DNA of 64,000 nucleotides from Telopea speciosissima (lineage: Eukaryota > Streptophyta > Magnoliopsida > Proteales > Proteaceae): NCBI RefSeq assembly GCF_018873765.1, contig NC_057925.1, forward strand, positions 12,907,568 to 12,971,567. The letters are read 5' to 3'. Under the pieces are notes generated by a model that ran no database searches, had not been told where the DNA came from, and saw only the letters and a program-made list of their open reading frames with translations. The position numbers were made by a program, and so were the translations under genes. This document shows positions 22,010 to 33,574 of this stretch, one piece after another (position 1 is the stretch's first letter; every line of letters begins with the position of its first letter).

Positions 22010-23015
22010 TTTTTTTTTTTTGCTAAAGGTCAGCAAAGTATGTATTAAGAATAATAAATGTAAGTTACAAAAAAGGCACTGTGACTATCCCTACTTCAAG
22101 AGAAAAAGGGGCAGTCACAAACTCCAACATAGTAAGACAAGTTAAAATCTGTAATATGGCCGGCCCATAGCCTCCCAAACTATAGAATGAGCTATAAAAC
22201 TCGGGGGTGCGGACCATGAGAGTGACTCTCTTCGCATTGCTGCTTTTTTGGCTAGCACATCTACTATAGTATTTACTTCTCGAAAGCAGTGAGTCATTCG
22301 CCATTGGATGGAATCTAGATAGGTTGTTATCGCCCACCACTGCTACAGGTTGTGCCAGGGAAGTTTTCCAGACAGAATAGAGGAAACTACAGACACCGAA
22401 TCACATTCCACCCAGAGATGGCTTATTTGTAGTTCCTTAGCTTCCTGTACTCCCTCGAAGAAAGCTGCCAATTCCGCTACGAAATTCGTTCCAACCCTTT
22501 GGTAGGAAGAGAAACATCTGATTGGATTGCCAAGATAATTTCGAAAGATCCCACCTGCTCCTGAGGTCCCTGGATTTCCCAAGGATGATCCATCAATATT
22601 AAGCTATGTCCAACCTAGAGGTGGTGGGCACCACTGTACCTCTTTGGCTGAACTCGCAGGCTGCCGAGTGATCGTGACATGAAACATTCTGGCCAGAATT
22701 AGATCTTGAATTGACTTCACATTGGCGCCTTTTAGTTGTGAGCAATCCGCAATATGTCTTATGCATCGCTTCACCACCTGCATTGGCGTCCCTCTGAGAT
22801 TGTCATATATGCGCCTGTTGTGCTCAAACCATAACTGTTGACAACCAACAATTAAGAGCATCCCCCATATTTCTTTTAAAGGTACTGTCTTGTATTTTCT
22901 TTGCCACCAAGAGAAAAGGAGTTCCACTGTTGGGAACCCATTCCAACTTTCATTAAAATAAAAGACAATTTCTCTCCATACCTAGCTCAAGAAGGGACAT
23001 TCAATAAATATATGC
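22010..23015 (-). mobile_element. 5'-truncated LINE inserted in the older LINE
   Basis: A 15-bp target duplication GATGGTTTGTAGACC occurs at 21995-22009 and 23016-23030. The left edge starts with a T-run (22010-22021), the poly(A) tail of a minus-strand insertion. The 5' end is truncated within ORF2. This is textbook target-primed reverse transcription. Confidence 0.9.
22065..22927 (-). pseudogene. LINE zinc-finger C-terminus and RNase H
   Basis: Minus-strand reading gives a LINE C-terminal region (LLFSWWQRKYK, IWGMLLIVGCQQLWFEHNRR, VKRCIRHIADC), then LNIDGSSLGNPGTSGAGGIF, the Asp-containing start of a plant LINE RNase H. AELAAFFEGVQEA and LWVECDSVSVV supply the Glu and a second Asp. After a stop, IVDVLAKKA follows. 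RNase H would remove RNA from the hybrid during copying. At least one in-frame stop is present after LPWHNL. Confidence 0.8.
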
Positions 23016-23261
23016 GATGGTTTGTAGACCAAAATCTGAAGGTGGTCTTGATATTCGAAGACTTTGTGATGTCAATATGGCCCTACTTTATAACCTTCTT
23101 TGTAGATCAAGCATGGCAGCTCGATTATGAGTCGTTTCTTTAGATCCAAATTTTTGAAAAAAGCAGGTTCATTGTCGAAGAGTTACAAATCTTCCTTCAT
23201 TTGGCGAGGTATTAAAAAAGTCTAGGATTTGGTGCACTAGTTATCAGGTTAGAGAGACGCT

Positions 23262-24229
23262 TGGCCCGTAAGCTGGCCCCCAACAATTACCATTACTTAA
23301 TAAGGACTTGTTACGAGAGATATGTTGATGACTCACTAGTATGGATCGTAAGTGGGGAATCTTCACGTACGTGAGCGTACGTGAACGATTCACAATCGTT
23401 CAGATGGAATCCAATCTGTGAGAATATTCCATCTGAACGGCCGTGAGTCATTCACGTACGCTCACATACATGAACATTCACCGGACTCGTGGGACTCATG
23501 GGTGTCGTAGAGCTTCTCATAGAATACAACAACGTATCACCCACTTCCTACAAGGCTCTGCATGATTAACAACAATACCAGCATGGAGTACGGTAGAATT
23601 CCCTGATACAAACATTCGGGAAGTCCCTTTGAGGACGACTCCCATACAATTCTTGTGAGAGCTAGAGAAGCATCCATATGCTTATAGTTCTTTTGTTCAT
23701 AAAAGATTTGTCTTTTGCTTTTAGAAGATTGTGAATTCCTTTTAAAAGCCTTATGGATCCTTCACCTTTGTCGAACTTTATTTCTCCTTACCTTCTCTAT
23801 GAAACAACCTCTATCTCAACAAGGCTTTTCTTCGGACTTTAGGTGAGCTTCTCTTCTTGTCCTCAGATGCCACATCAGAAGCTGTCCTTTAACTTTTTAA
23901 GGCTATTCATTGCCTTGTGTCTTTTCTCTCCACATTGAAATTCTATTTTATATAAGCCCTCATAAAACATTTTCCAAGAGTCTCTTTCTCCATTCAAATA
24001 AATTGACAGCAATTCTTTTCTTTCCAAAGTGAAAGGAAGAGTCATGCTTCGCATAATCTAGGCTTTTGCTCACTCAATCTTGGAGAAGAGGTGCACTCTA
24101 GTACGGAAATTAGATCTTCAATAACTCGAGACGAGATTCTATGAGAAAACATAAGTAAAGGAGCCTTCGCTTGTGCCTCCAAAAAGATTAAGGTAAAAGA
24201 ACAACATAGCTCAAGAGATGGACAGCGTG
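23262..24229. other. Unassigned insert in the LINE, with a foldback
   Basis: LINE reading fades after about 23260 and resumes only around 24205 (LKRW, joining TAWNDNS after the solo LTR). The intervening sequence has no recognisable protein. It holds the foldback at 23352-23486. Confidence 0.5.
23352..23486. mobile_element. Foldback MITE
   Basis: Arms of about 55 bp pair: GTGAGCGTACGTGAACGATT ... GTTCAGATGGAAT on the left, and ATTCCATCTGAACGGCC ... TTCACGTACGCTCAC on the right. Confidence 0.75.
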
Positions 24230-24419
24230 TGTCACACCCCAGCCCTGTTTATAAGGGCTAAATGTGACTGGATGTCTCTAACATCCAACCAACTCACCAG
24301 GATCGCAAGTGCAGTACTCTATTCACAATCATATTCACAAATACAGAATTTAAATGCAGCGGAAGCAATTTAAATATAGAATTAAGACAGTAATAAAGGA
24401 AAACTAGTGATAAGCAGTG

Positions 24420-24460
<41 letters not shown>

Positions 24461-26784
24461 AGAACTGAGTTACAAGATTTGTTCCAACAACAGTAATCTA
24501 TAACAAAAAGACTTATCTACACAAGTCTATGTACAAAAGTGTATAACAAAAAGGAGGAGGAAGCCTGATCTAGCAAATAACTCAAGAGAAGGCGCAGTCG
24601 TCGCACGAGCACAAAGCATTGTGCTCCACCACAAGAGGAGTGTCAACTCCATAAGCTGAAAGAGTGTCTTGCACAAAAGAAACTCCCACAGAACCAGCAA
24701 CAATATCATCTGAAAAATAAGGTATACCACAGGGGTGAGCTCCACTAAGCTAAGTAAGGAAAAGCATGCAAACACATACAAATAGTCCATGATGAATGCC
24801 CTAAGCAAGCATGCTCCTAACATGGATACTAGGTCTCATGAGGTATAAGTACTACTGTAATAGAATACTAGCCTCGGTCCCGGAAACACACAACCAGACG
24901 TCGGTCATCCGAACGAAAGCATTCTACTAGGATGGAGACCCGGCAGCTCAGGCATCATACATCTGATGCTAACCGACCCCAGTGACTAACCCTCCTATTT
25001 ATTCCCACACCTGAGTGTTCTACGGTAACATGGGATAGTGAATGGCATCCAAGAATTTACGCTTCAGACCTGCTACGGGTTATGCAACACCTCTTCCCCT
25101 GTTGGTAAGGGATGTAGTACTGGGCAATAAAAATCCTAACCCAATGCAATCTATCATGATGGCATATGTATTAATAGAACAATTGTAAGTTAACTAGTGC
25201 ATCATTATCATCATTTATACAGTTTTAAGTAAATATCAATGCAATGCAGCATGCCAATGCATCCTAATTCACATGCAACTAGTGCAAAGAATCAAAAGCT
25301 ATAAAATTACATGAATCCGAGTAATATTCGTGGTGCATGACATGACATACACAACAAGATACAATTAAGGTAATAAACACACAAATTAAGTCAAAATTCC
25401 CTTACCTGCTATGACAGTCTAGACTAGGGCAGCAAGACTCCAATAATCTAGACAAATACAGTCAAGAACAGGCTTATACAGTCCTAAAATAACACAAAAT
25501 ATCATAAATTAAGGTCAGGAATAGTCCTAGGTCAAACCCAAGCACTAGGGGGCAATTTGGGGCAAAAATGTTGGATTGGATTCAGGGGTCAAACCCTATG
25601 GTCGACCAGTTGCAGACCTGCAATTGCATCTGGTCCAATGGGCAGAATTGGGGGTTTTGTCTGTAACCCCAGGATCTTGACATGCAAGGTCCAGATTTTG
25701 TGTTCCCAGCCTATTCTAAGGTGGGTCAAGCCTATTTAATGATTTAATTCCAAAGACTAACATTAATTTGGGGTTTTAACAAATAAACCTCAAATTGGTA
25801 ATTCTAGGGTTTGTCAATTGATCAATTAAACCAGAAATTGGGTTCCTAAGGGGCAGTTTTTAGGTCATAGCCATAATTGAACACATAATTGATCCAAAAC
25901 TGGTTTATATATGCTGAAATTGATTAACTAAGCTTGATTTCCTAAGCTTTAATGGCTGAAATAGGTTTAGGACATAATTAGGGCTGAGAATTGGAGGAAA
26001 AGAAGATGGGATGAGTTGAATTTAAGGCCTACCTGAGTACAGCTCTGAATTCAGTTTGTAGACAGCTCAATAGTATGCAGCAAGATGACCAAATTCAGTC
26101 CCAAGTTCCAATTTCAGGTAGAGAGAACCAGCCCCAAGTCTACACCTTCTTTTCCCTTCTTCTTCTTCTCCTTTCTCCTTCCTTCTACTGTCTTCTATTT
26201 TCTTCTCTAAGGCTGAATAGATTTCTGTTTTAGAATAGTGAATAGTGTGTTGTAATTTGATTATATAGTTGTTAACTTAAGGTTTGTTTGTTTACTTAAT
26301 CCAAAAACCTATTTTCTAAATTAATTCCTAATGCCTAATTAGTTTCTTTTAATTATAAAATGATGTCATATGACATCAGGGGCAATCCAAACATGGGTAA
26401 CTATTGGAAATTGGATTCTCCACTGGGGATGCGGGTCCCACAGAGGTAAATTACTAATCTGCCCCTATAACTCTAATTGATCAATACAATATAATATACA
26501 ATACAAGTAAATAGTACTTACAATAGGTTTAAGAGATAGAAAGGTTCTGCATGCAGTCAAGCCAGCAAATCCGACACAGATAGCTTTGGTGCGGGGTACC
26601 AGCAGGGTCCTCTCACTCCAGAAGAGCAAGTTGGGAAGATTTCCTGGAATCCTCCATAGGTGTGTCGAGAGATTGATCTATGTCCTCGACAAATGTAGCC
26701 CACAGCATCAAGGCAACCATGGACACAGAACTGGAACCTGAAATCACACAAGTTCCAAAGTTTAAATTTATAGTGGTTTTCACA
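24230..26784 (+). mobile_element. Solo LTR of about 2.55 kb with GCGTG target duplication
   Basis: Starts TGTCACACCCC at 24230 and ends TTTTCACA at 26784, giving the TG...CA form. The 5-bp duplication GCGTG lies at 24225-24229 and 26785-26789. Excision of one copy joins LINE codons into L-K-R-W-T-A-W-N-D-N-S. No internal gene is present, so one LTR was lost by recombination. Length and the TGTCAC start suggest a Ty3 chromovirus, which is inference. It contains a TA microsatellite (24421-24458). Confidence 0.75.
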
Positions 26785-28180
26785 GCGTGGAATGATAATT
26801 CAATAATTTTTTGGAAAGATAGATGGTTGGAAGATGTCTCTGTTGAGGAGGCTCCCGGTTTGGATCAGAGCTATTTCTATGATGCTACCACTAAGGTTAA
26901 GGACTTCATCTTAGATTTTCGGTGGTCTTTTCCTATGGTATCTTCGGCCTTTATGAATTCTATCTTCAATGAGACGAGACCCATCAAGATTCCTTCTTTT
27001 GATATGGAGGACATGTGTTTTCAGAGTAGATCTCCAACTGGTGTCTTCTTAGTTAAATCTGTATGGGAGGATATCCTTTTAAAAAATCCTAAAGTCCCTT
27101 GGTTCTCGATGGTTTGGGAAATAAGCTCCTTCCCAGAAATTCCATTTTTGATTGGTGGCTATTTCATAGTAGATTGCCTACTAATGAGCATCTTTTGAGA
27201 AGAGGGGTATCTCAGGCGTCCAGATGTGAGCTTTGCCATTGTTAGGGGGAATCTCTAGTTCAAACAATTTTTTAGTTTTCCTTTTCGAATAATATTTGGG
27301 CCAAGTTTGTGTTGTTTCGGTATCACTTGGTTGGCCCACTCTTGCTTCTATAAATTGTAGCAATGGTGGAAAAGAAAGGCTAATCTTTCATCTCTCAAAA
27401 GCGCATGGATGGTTAGCTTTCCTCTGATTTCATTTAACATTTGGAAGGAAAAGAACTACAAAAGATTTGAGAGTAGAAAAGATCTCATATCCTCATTTTC
27501 ATATCAGTTTTGTTTGACTTGAAAGAAATTGGGAAAGAGCTGAAGGGTTCTATCTCCTCTATTAAAGACTTACTTGTATCAAGAAGATTGGGATTGTGTG
27601 TTCAATTGCGTGTGCAAACTCAGATTCTGGAATGCTTTTGGTGTAAACCTAATCGAGACTAGGTTAAACTTAATAGAGATGGTTGCTCTCTGGGTAACCT
27701 AAGAAATGTTGGTCTAGGGGGTGTCTTTAGAAATCATGTTGGGGCTTTTATCTTCTATTTTCAGGTTTCCCTTGGCCACAAATCTAATTTTGAAGCTGAG
27801 TTTATGACTTTAATTAGTTAACTACACAAAGTAATAGAGTTGGATGTTAAAAAATTATGGATTGAATCAAACTCAGTGGCAGTGGTGTCTCTGGTTCAAG
27901 CTCTTCATGGCCTTTGGTTTGCTTGGCAAGAGTGGTGCTTTTTGCAAACATATCTTTCATCTATGGAGTGGAAAATTTCACACTGTTTTAGGATATCTAG
28001 CTAATCTGATAGTGGACTACTTAGAAAAGGAGGCAGCCAAATTTGGATTTTCTTCTTCAGGAATTGCCTTTCCCTACCATATTCTCAATGAAATTCAGCA
28101 TGATGCTCTCCGCTGTCCTAGATATTATTTTTCTAGGTTTCAGGGTTAGGATTCTCCCTACTGATGGCCATGCCAAAGGT
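26785..28180 (+). pseudogene. LINE ORF2 C-terminus: zinc-finger region and RNase H (older LINE)
   Basis: The frame resumes as NDNSIIFWKDRWLEDVSV, FDMEDMCFQSRSPTGVFLVK and VWEDI, typical of the region before the LINE zinc finger. A CELCH segment follows near 27228. From about 27640 an RNase H reads as VKLNRDGCSLGN, GGVFRNHVG, SNFEAEFM and WIESNSVAVV, which carry the expected acidic residues. Multiple stops interrupt it. LINE sequence becomes unrecognisable near 28180. Confidence 0.75.
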
Positions 28181-28376
28181 GGGATTTCCTCTTCTCCTTT
28201 TCTATCTTTATATTTGTCAACGTATTCCTTGACATTAATCCTTTCATTGTTTTCCTTTTTGTTAATTCTTAAAGCAATACGATACATTCTCTTGACTCGA
28301 TATGGTATCATAAGCCAAGATTAGCTCCACCAAGCTTTAATCCCCTTCTTTTTTTTTCTCCATCAAGTAGCCTATC

Positions 28377-28604
28377 ATGACCAAAGAAACCATTCCCCCC
28401 ACTGCGACCACCACTGTGATCGCCCCTTTTGATGCTCCCTCTTTGGCCACCACTCCCTCATGGCTAACCTCTACCTTTACCACTAAATACCCTCCCCCAC
28501 TGCGAACCATTTTCTCTCGCTTGAATTATCTTCCAAGGACTATCTCTATTAGAATACTCAAATTGATTTGTATCTCAAAGGTCAAAAGCTCTTTGGTTTC
28601 TTGA
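28377..28604 (+). pseudogene. Copia gag start (degenerate)
   Basis: MTKETIPPTATTTVIAPFD with a Thr/Ser/Pro-rich leader is typical of Copia gag N-termini. It is preceded by the primer-binding site. Degraded gag continues in other frames to about 28860 (a VGHICQAAT-like segment). Stops prevent a full protein. Confidence 0.55.
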
Positions 28605-28869
28605 TGTCTCTATTCTGCGTCCAATGGATCCCATCCATGCTGAAACATGGTTCAACAAGATGCCTCTCTCATTAACCTACAGATTGCCGTGCTCTCAAAG
28701 GATGCCATCACTCTTGCTATTATGCCCGTGCCCAAACTATATCTGATGTAACCTTGGTGTGTAGGTACTACACTAGTATCTGTCAATACTGGCAACATGT
28801 GGGCCATATCTGTCAAGCAGCCACATAGGATTCTGGATAATAAGACAGGGAGCTATGTGGAAGATAGAT

Positions 28870-30362
28870 TCATTGACCTGATAGTGGATATGATGTAGAC
28901 CGCGGTAGTTTTGTAGGTCGTCCTCCTCTTTTGCATGCGGAGAGTGAGTGGTTTAGAAAGAGGTGGCCACGTCCATTTCTGGGCAACTTGAATTTGTAAG
29001 TAACCATCCACACCATTCTAAACATCTCTAGCATGGTAATACATACCCAAATTATTGTGCTCAAACATCCCTTGACATGTCCTTGAAAATGAGCAAGAGC
29101 ATTGGCCAAACCCCAGTCCAAATAGAGCTGGAATTGACCCACCAGCCAATCACCTTGGCAAGACCCAGATCAGCCGGCCACATCAGCTAGTGAGCCTTGT
29201 TGTCCTGTCTCGGACTGTCATGTATGGGATACCCCCAAATCCCATCTCATATCAATCCTCGTGTGCATAGAATTTTGTTATGACCTATCTTTAGCTTCAG
29301 GATTAGTATGGAGTCAAGGTGGGGGGTCCCCGGGGCCCAATAGAAGAATTAATGTGATTTGTCTTTATTAGGTGTACAAGCAAAGGGGCCTTAATGGCTC
29401 TAATCTATATATAGGAACTGAGTTTCTAAAACTCAGTTCCCACTTCATACAACCGTAGAGAAGGGGGAAAGAAAGAAAAGAGGAGAAGAAAGAAGAAGAA
29501 GGAGGAGGAGGAAGGTACTGATTGCATCTTTAATCAAGTAGGTTTTGGACCCTTATCGATTGCCGATTGCATCCTTAATCAAGTAGGTTTTGGACCCTTA
29601 CCTCTTCCCTCTCCTGTTCTATTGTTCTATACCTAGGTTTAGGATTTTTTGCTGGCTTTCAGTTGAAGCCTAGTGCCTGGCAGAGAGGCCAGCTGAAGTG
29701 TTGTTGTGTGCGGGTTTACACCTTCTTGCACACTCCCATTTTTGTTCTCGAACAATTTCAAGGTAATTTGGGTGAAAACTGTCCAAACCCTAGCTTTTAG
29801 GTTTTGATTAGAGATTCGACCACATCTCCGATTTCACCTGGTGAAATGGAGTGAAAATAAACTCTTAGTGTAGGCAGAGTGATTCCCTACAAACTATATG
29901 GAGAAGTAACCCAGGCACGATAGTGAATTTCATCAAAGCTGAAGAACAGCTCTCGGAGCATTGACCAATCGATGATTGGGGATCCACCAGTCGATAGATG
30001 ATAACCAGACACATCAACTAGTGGGTGAAATCTGGGAACCTAAGCTTCTGTCAAGGTCACCGTTGAATCATTGGTCTTACCACCGGTCGATGACTTCATC
30101 AACCGGCTGGTTCCCAGAATGGAACTGTGTTTTGATCTCTTGGGAAACCATTGGGCATCCGTTCAACATCAAATCTAACATATTGGAAACATGAATAGGT
30201 CACCCTTAACACGACGGTGAGGCGTATTTGGGAATCTAACGAGCTTTGATTTTGAGATTGAATCACCTCCTCATTGATAAGGTGAGTTGGTGTGGTTGAT
30301 TTCTTTTATGGTGTGTTTCTTTATTTTATTCATTTAAAGAAACAGACCTTATTAAGTAATGG
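28870..30362. other. Unassigned segment inside the Copia element, promoter-like
   Basis: No recognisable pol between gag and reverse transcriptase. It holds a TATATATA-type box near 29404, a purine-rich leader (29457-29512), and a tandem duplication (ATCAAGTAGGTTTTGGACCC twice, 29533-29608). This could be an LTR from another element. A candidate TGTTA...TAACA pair (29276/30211) lacks a matching 5-bp duplication, so I do not call it. Confidence 0.4.
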
Positions 30363-31168
30363 TAATTGTTGGCTCATCGGCTCTCGCAGTTCCTTATTTC
30401 CCCTAGTTTTCGGGCATCCCATACAGACCCTTCGTTATTTATTCTCAAACAAGGTACCACCACAACAATTATCCTTGTATACATGGATGATATTCTAGTT
30501 ACCAATAATCAAGACAGTCAGGTGGCATTCCTCCTCAAGCAACTGACATCTGAATTTTCTATCAAGGATCTTGGACCTTTGAGATTTTTCTGGGGTGTGG
30601 AGTTCATTTCCCACCCCCACGGCTTGCTTCTCTCTCAATCACAATACATCAAGGACATCCTTCTATGGTCAGGTATGTCTAATTGCAACCCGTCCTCACT
30701 CCCATATCAACCACTACAAAAGTCTCTTTGCAAGGTGTACTCCTCTTATTGACCACACCTAGTATAGGCCTATCGTGGGTGCCCTTCAATATGTCACACT
30801 CACTCGTCCGGATGTGGTCTATTTTGTCAACAAATCCTATCATATCAGTACATGCAAAGTTGCACTGATGACCAATAGTCCGTTGTAAAGCGCATCCTAT
30901 GCTACCTGAAGCACACATGTATTCATGATCTACTTCCTCAGAAGAGTACTAATCTCAGTCTTTAGGCATTCTCTAATGCCGAGTGGGAGGGCAGTAGTGA
31001 TGATCGCAAGTCCACATGTGGTTTTGCAATTTTTCTCGGTTCGAATCTTATCTCTTGGTCCTCTAAGAAACAAAAGATTGCCGTCTGTTCCTCAACCAAA
31101 TCTGAATACAAGGCATTGGTTGGTGCTTGTGCGGAACTCACATGGCTTCAGTCTCTTTTCCAAGAACA

Positions 31169-31218
<50 letters not shown>

Positions 31219-31470
31219 CGCCCACTCTTTGGTGTGACAATTATTGGTGCGGTGTACCTGTCTGCCAACCTTGTCTTCCATGCCCACACCAAACATGTGG
31301 AGATTGACTTCCACTTTTTTCATGACAAAGTCACCAAACGTGCGCTCCTTGTGCAATTCATCTCAACTAGAGACCAACTTGTTGATATTTTCACAAAGAG
31401 ACTCTCTACTGTGCATTTTCAATGGTTACATGACAAACTGAAGATGCGCTGCCTCAACTCTTCCACTTGA
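30363..31470 (+). pseudogene. Copia reverse transcriptase and RNase H (degenerate)
   Basis: Reverse transcriptase: LSQFLISPSFRASHTDPSLF, then VYMDDILV (catalytic DD) and FSIKDLGPLRFFWGVEF at 30366-30750. RNase H follows in shifted frames: VGALQYVTLTRPD, KSTCGFAIFLGSNLISW, KSEYKALVGACAELTWLQSLF, LWCDN, then VFHAHTKHVEIDFHF and DKLKMRCL ending at 31470. A TC microsatellite interrupts RNase H in frame. Multiple shifts make it non-functional. Confidence 0.82.
31174..31215. repeat. (TC)n microsatellite inside RNase H coding remains
   Basis: About 21 TC units, read as alternating Leu-Ser between QEHGIS and HTPTLWCDN. Confidence 0.95.
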
Positions 31471-31741
31471 GGGGGTGTATCAACCAAATAAGGCTTCCCA
31501 CTCTTGATGGACTGCCTGTATTCGGTTTAGCTTCCTTTATCAATTTAGTTACCTATTGTAGGCTTGCTTTATTCTTTAAGTTTCCTTGTATTGTAGTGAC
31601 TTATTTCCTTGAGGACTCTATTATCAACGTGTAATTCCTTTCCTTTAGGATTCTATCATCACATGTAATTCTCTATTATTAAACCTAGCCGATCCACATT
31701 GGAGGCTGAGGTAATGCAATACAATTCATTCATTTGACTCA

Positions 31742-32222
31742 ATAATTCTTTATTTGATTTATTTATAAAAAGAAAAAAAAAATTTCTTCTTGCGATTATC
31801 ACAAATTGAATCATATCAAATTTCTTTGGATCAATTGACATTTGAAATCAACTTTGGGCAGTTTTGAGGAAGCCATGTAATGCGAATGAAACGAGGATGT
31901 TTCTCCATCGTTGGATGAGAATCTCCTCCACGAGTGATCCACGAGACCATCCCATCTCATCCTATCAAATGCAGTCCATAATTCCATGCTATCCACTTAA
32001 CTTGCTATGGACACCCACTTAGGTGATATATCTGGCACGTGGTAGTTTGGATTGCTTAGATATTGTGGACAAATAGACCTCAAGGTCTTGCTTAGATGTC
32101 TAGCTTATGCCCAAATGAAACTGAATCCCGAATAAAATAAAGCTTAAAAAATCAGGACTATGACAAGGTGCATGGTAAAACATGGATGGTTTAAAAAAAA
32201 AAAAAAACACAAATCGGTGAGG
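31742..32222. other. Intergenic, no gene seen
   Basis: AT-rich, no domain recognised in short ORFs, A-run near 32193. Confidence 0.55.
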
Positions 32223-32391
32223 GAGTCTGCATGACTTTCGCCTGCCCGGTACTGTCGTGTGCGCCCCATTCACAAGTAAGGCGGAAAATACCGCCTTACC
32301 CTTGCCCGAGTGGGGGTAAGGCGGTATTTTCTACCTTGCTTGTGTGTGGGGCGCACAGCAGTATCGGGCAGGCGAAAGTAGAGGATCAGGA
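32223..32391. mobile_element. Foldback MITE (F2)
   Basis: Arms: TTTCGCCTGCCCGGTACTGT on the left pairs with the complement of the right arm, TTTCGCCTGCCCGATACTGC. Pairing continues through GTGCGCCCCA and AAATACCGCCTTACCC. The loop side carries GGGGGTAAGGCGGTATTTTC. The right end has GATCCTCT on the minus strand, also found at the ends of F4 and F5. Confidence 0.8.
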
Positions 32392-33551
32392 CTCGAGTGT
32401 GCATGCTGCACCCAGACAGAATGACGAAATGACTGCTCTCATGAAATTTGGAAATGCCGCCCCCATGATTCTTCCGCGGTATTCCTATTGGCCCATGCAC
32501 ATGTAGGGACCATGCTCTCCTATAGGAAACACTTCCCTCAAAAAGAAATACATGGACTGTTGAAATTTTTAAGGGATACGTAGACAGCTGTAGGGTTTGA
32601 TTGAAGTAAGTCTAAAAGTTGATTAGTGCCAATCCAGACCACAGTTTTAAGAACCTTGGTATGGATTGATATTGATCCCATAGTGATCCAGATCAGTTAG
32701 TATCAGATAGACTTGTCCCTGGTTTTTAATAAAAATCATATTTTAATCTTTTTACCCTTGATTGGTACCAGTCACCGATACACAATTGCTCTAGAATCGG
32801 TATTGCCCTCCACCTCTATTGATACAATTCAGGTGTTTCCGATGGTCTGATACCGATCCCTAAAACAGTGATCTAGACTATTTTCTAGATATCCAATTAT
32901 TGGAATTGGAACAATATCTTCCATAAACGAGGTGTATAATCTGAACCTTTTTGTTTTTTTTTTTTAAATAATAAATAATTTGGACGGGCTAGGTGGCGTT
33001 TGGTTTGGGTTGTCGATTGGTATGGGTTAGGAGGGTTTGGACTGGGACTCATGTGGGTATGACAGTCCTTTGTTCTGGAGCCCATGACCCTGCCCATAAC
33101 ATCAGCCCGTTTCTTAATTGGACCTGTTGGAAAAGTGCAATGCATGGATTGGGGTATCAGTTGAGGCCAATACCGATACATGGCCGATCCTGAATAGGGT
33201 ATCGGTATCGGTCAAAGGTCAAATTGTCAAAAAAAAAAATCAAAATTTTTAATGAAAAGTAGAGGTAAAATGGAACAATCTAGGCCAATAGCAGCCGATC
33301 TGGATCGATATTGGCAGAGACAAATACCGATATCTCAACCCTTGGTGCAATGAGAAAAAATAATCTAAAAGAAATTTTTGTGTATAAAGGCAAAAGGAAA
33401 TTGATATTCACACTATCGGCAGTATACACCCACTTATACTCTCTTTCTTCCCTGACCATGTGGGTTATTTGTATACGAATCATGAGGCATTTCACATATA
33501 GATGTATAATCCTCGCTCCGATTTCTTTATGTCAAAACCATTGTACCGTTA
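32392..33551. other. Repeat-derived flank downstream of bHLH copy 2
   Basis: Two stretches (about 32640-32880 and 33150-33345) are full of GATCGGTATCGG-type words in both orientations and look like decayed TIR or MITE sequence. No gene is supported. Confidence 0.5.
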
Positions 33552-33574
33552 GTTGTTAGGTTATGCCAAAATCA

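Larger units (their letters stand above)
20730..28180 (+). mobile_element. Old plus-strand LINE split by two later insertions
   Basis: LINE ORF2 is readable in degraded form. Reverse transcriptase lies in 20740-22009, continues at 23031-23260, and the zinc-finger region resumes at 26785-27290. RNase H lies near 27640-28060. The reading frame is restored by removing 22010-23030 (a LINE plus one target duplication) and the solo LTR at 24230-26784. Its 5' half (ORF1, endonuclease) was not found. Confidence 0.8.
28300..31741 (+). mobile_element. Old Copia element (plus strand)
   Basis: A primer-binding-like TGGTATCATAAGCC (about 28303) is followed by a gag start at 28377. Pol remains cover 30363-31470, and a polypurine tract TTGAGGGGG ends just before a TG at 31476. 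The 3' LTR (31476-31741) ends GCAATACAATTCATTCATTTGACTC (bases split here: GCAATACAATTC, ATTCATTTGACTC). The sequence before the primer site (AGCAATACGATACATTCTCTTGACTC region) matches that end, so only the last part of the 5' LTR is recognisable. Confidence 0.75.

Noticed and set aside
24527-24823. 98-codon hydrophobic minus-strand ORF
   Set aside because: Lies within the solo LTR, with no promoter, domain or family resemblance, so membrane character is probably compositional.
29276-30211. Possible solo LTR with TGTTA and TAACA ends
   Set aside because: The 5-bp flanks (AATTT and CGACG) do not match, so boundaries are unsupported.
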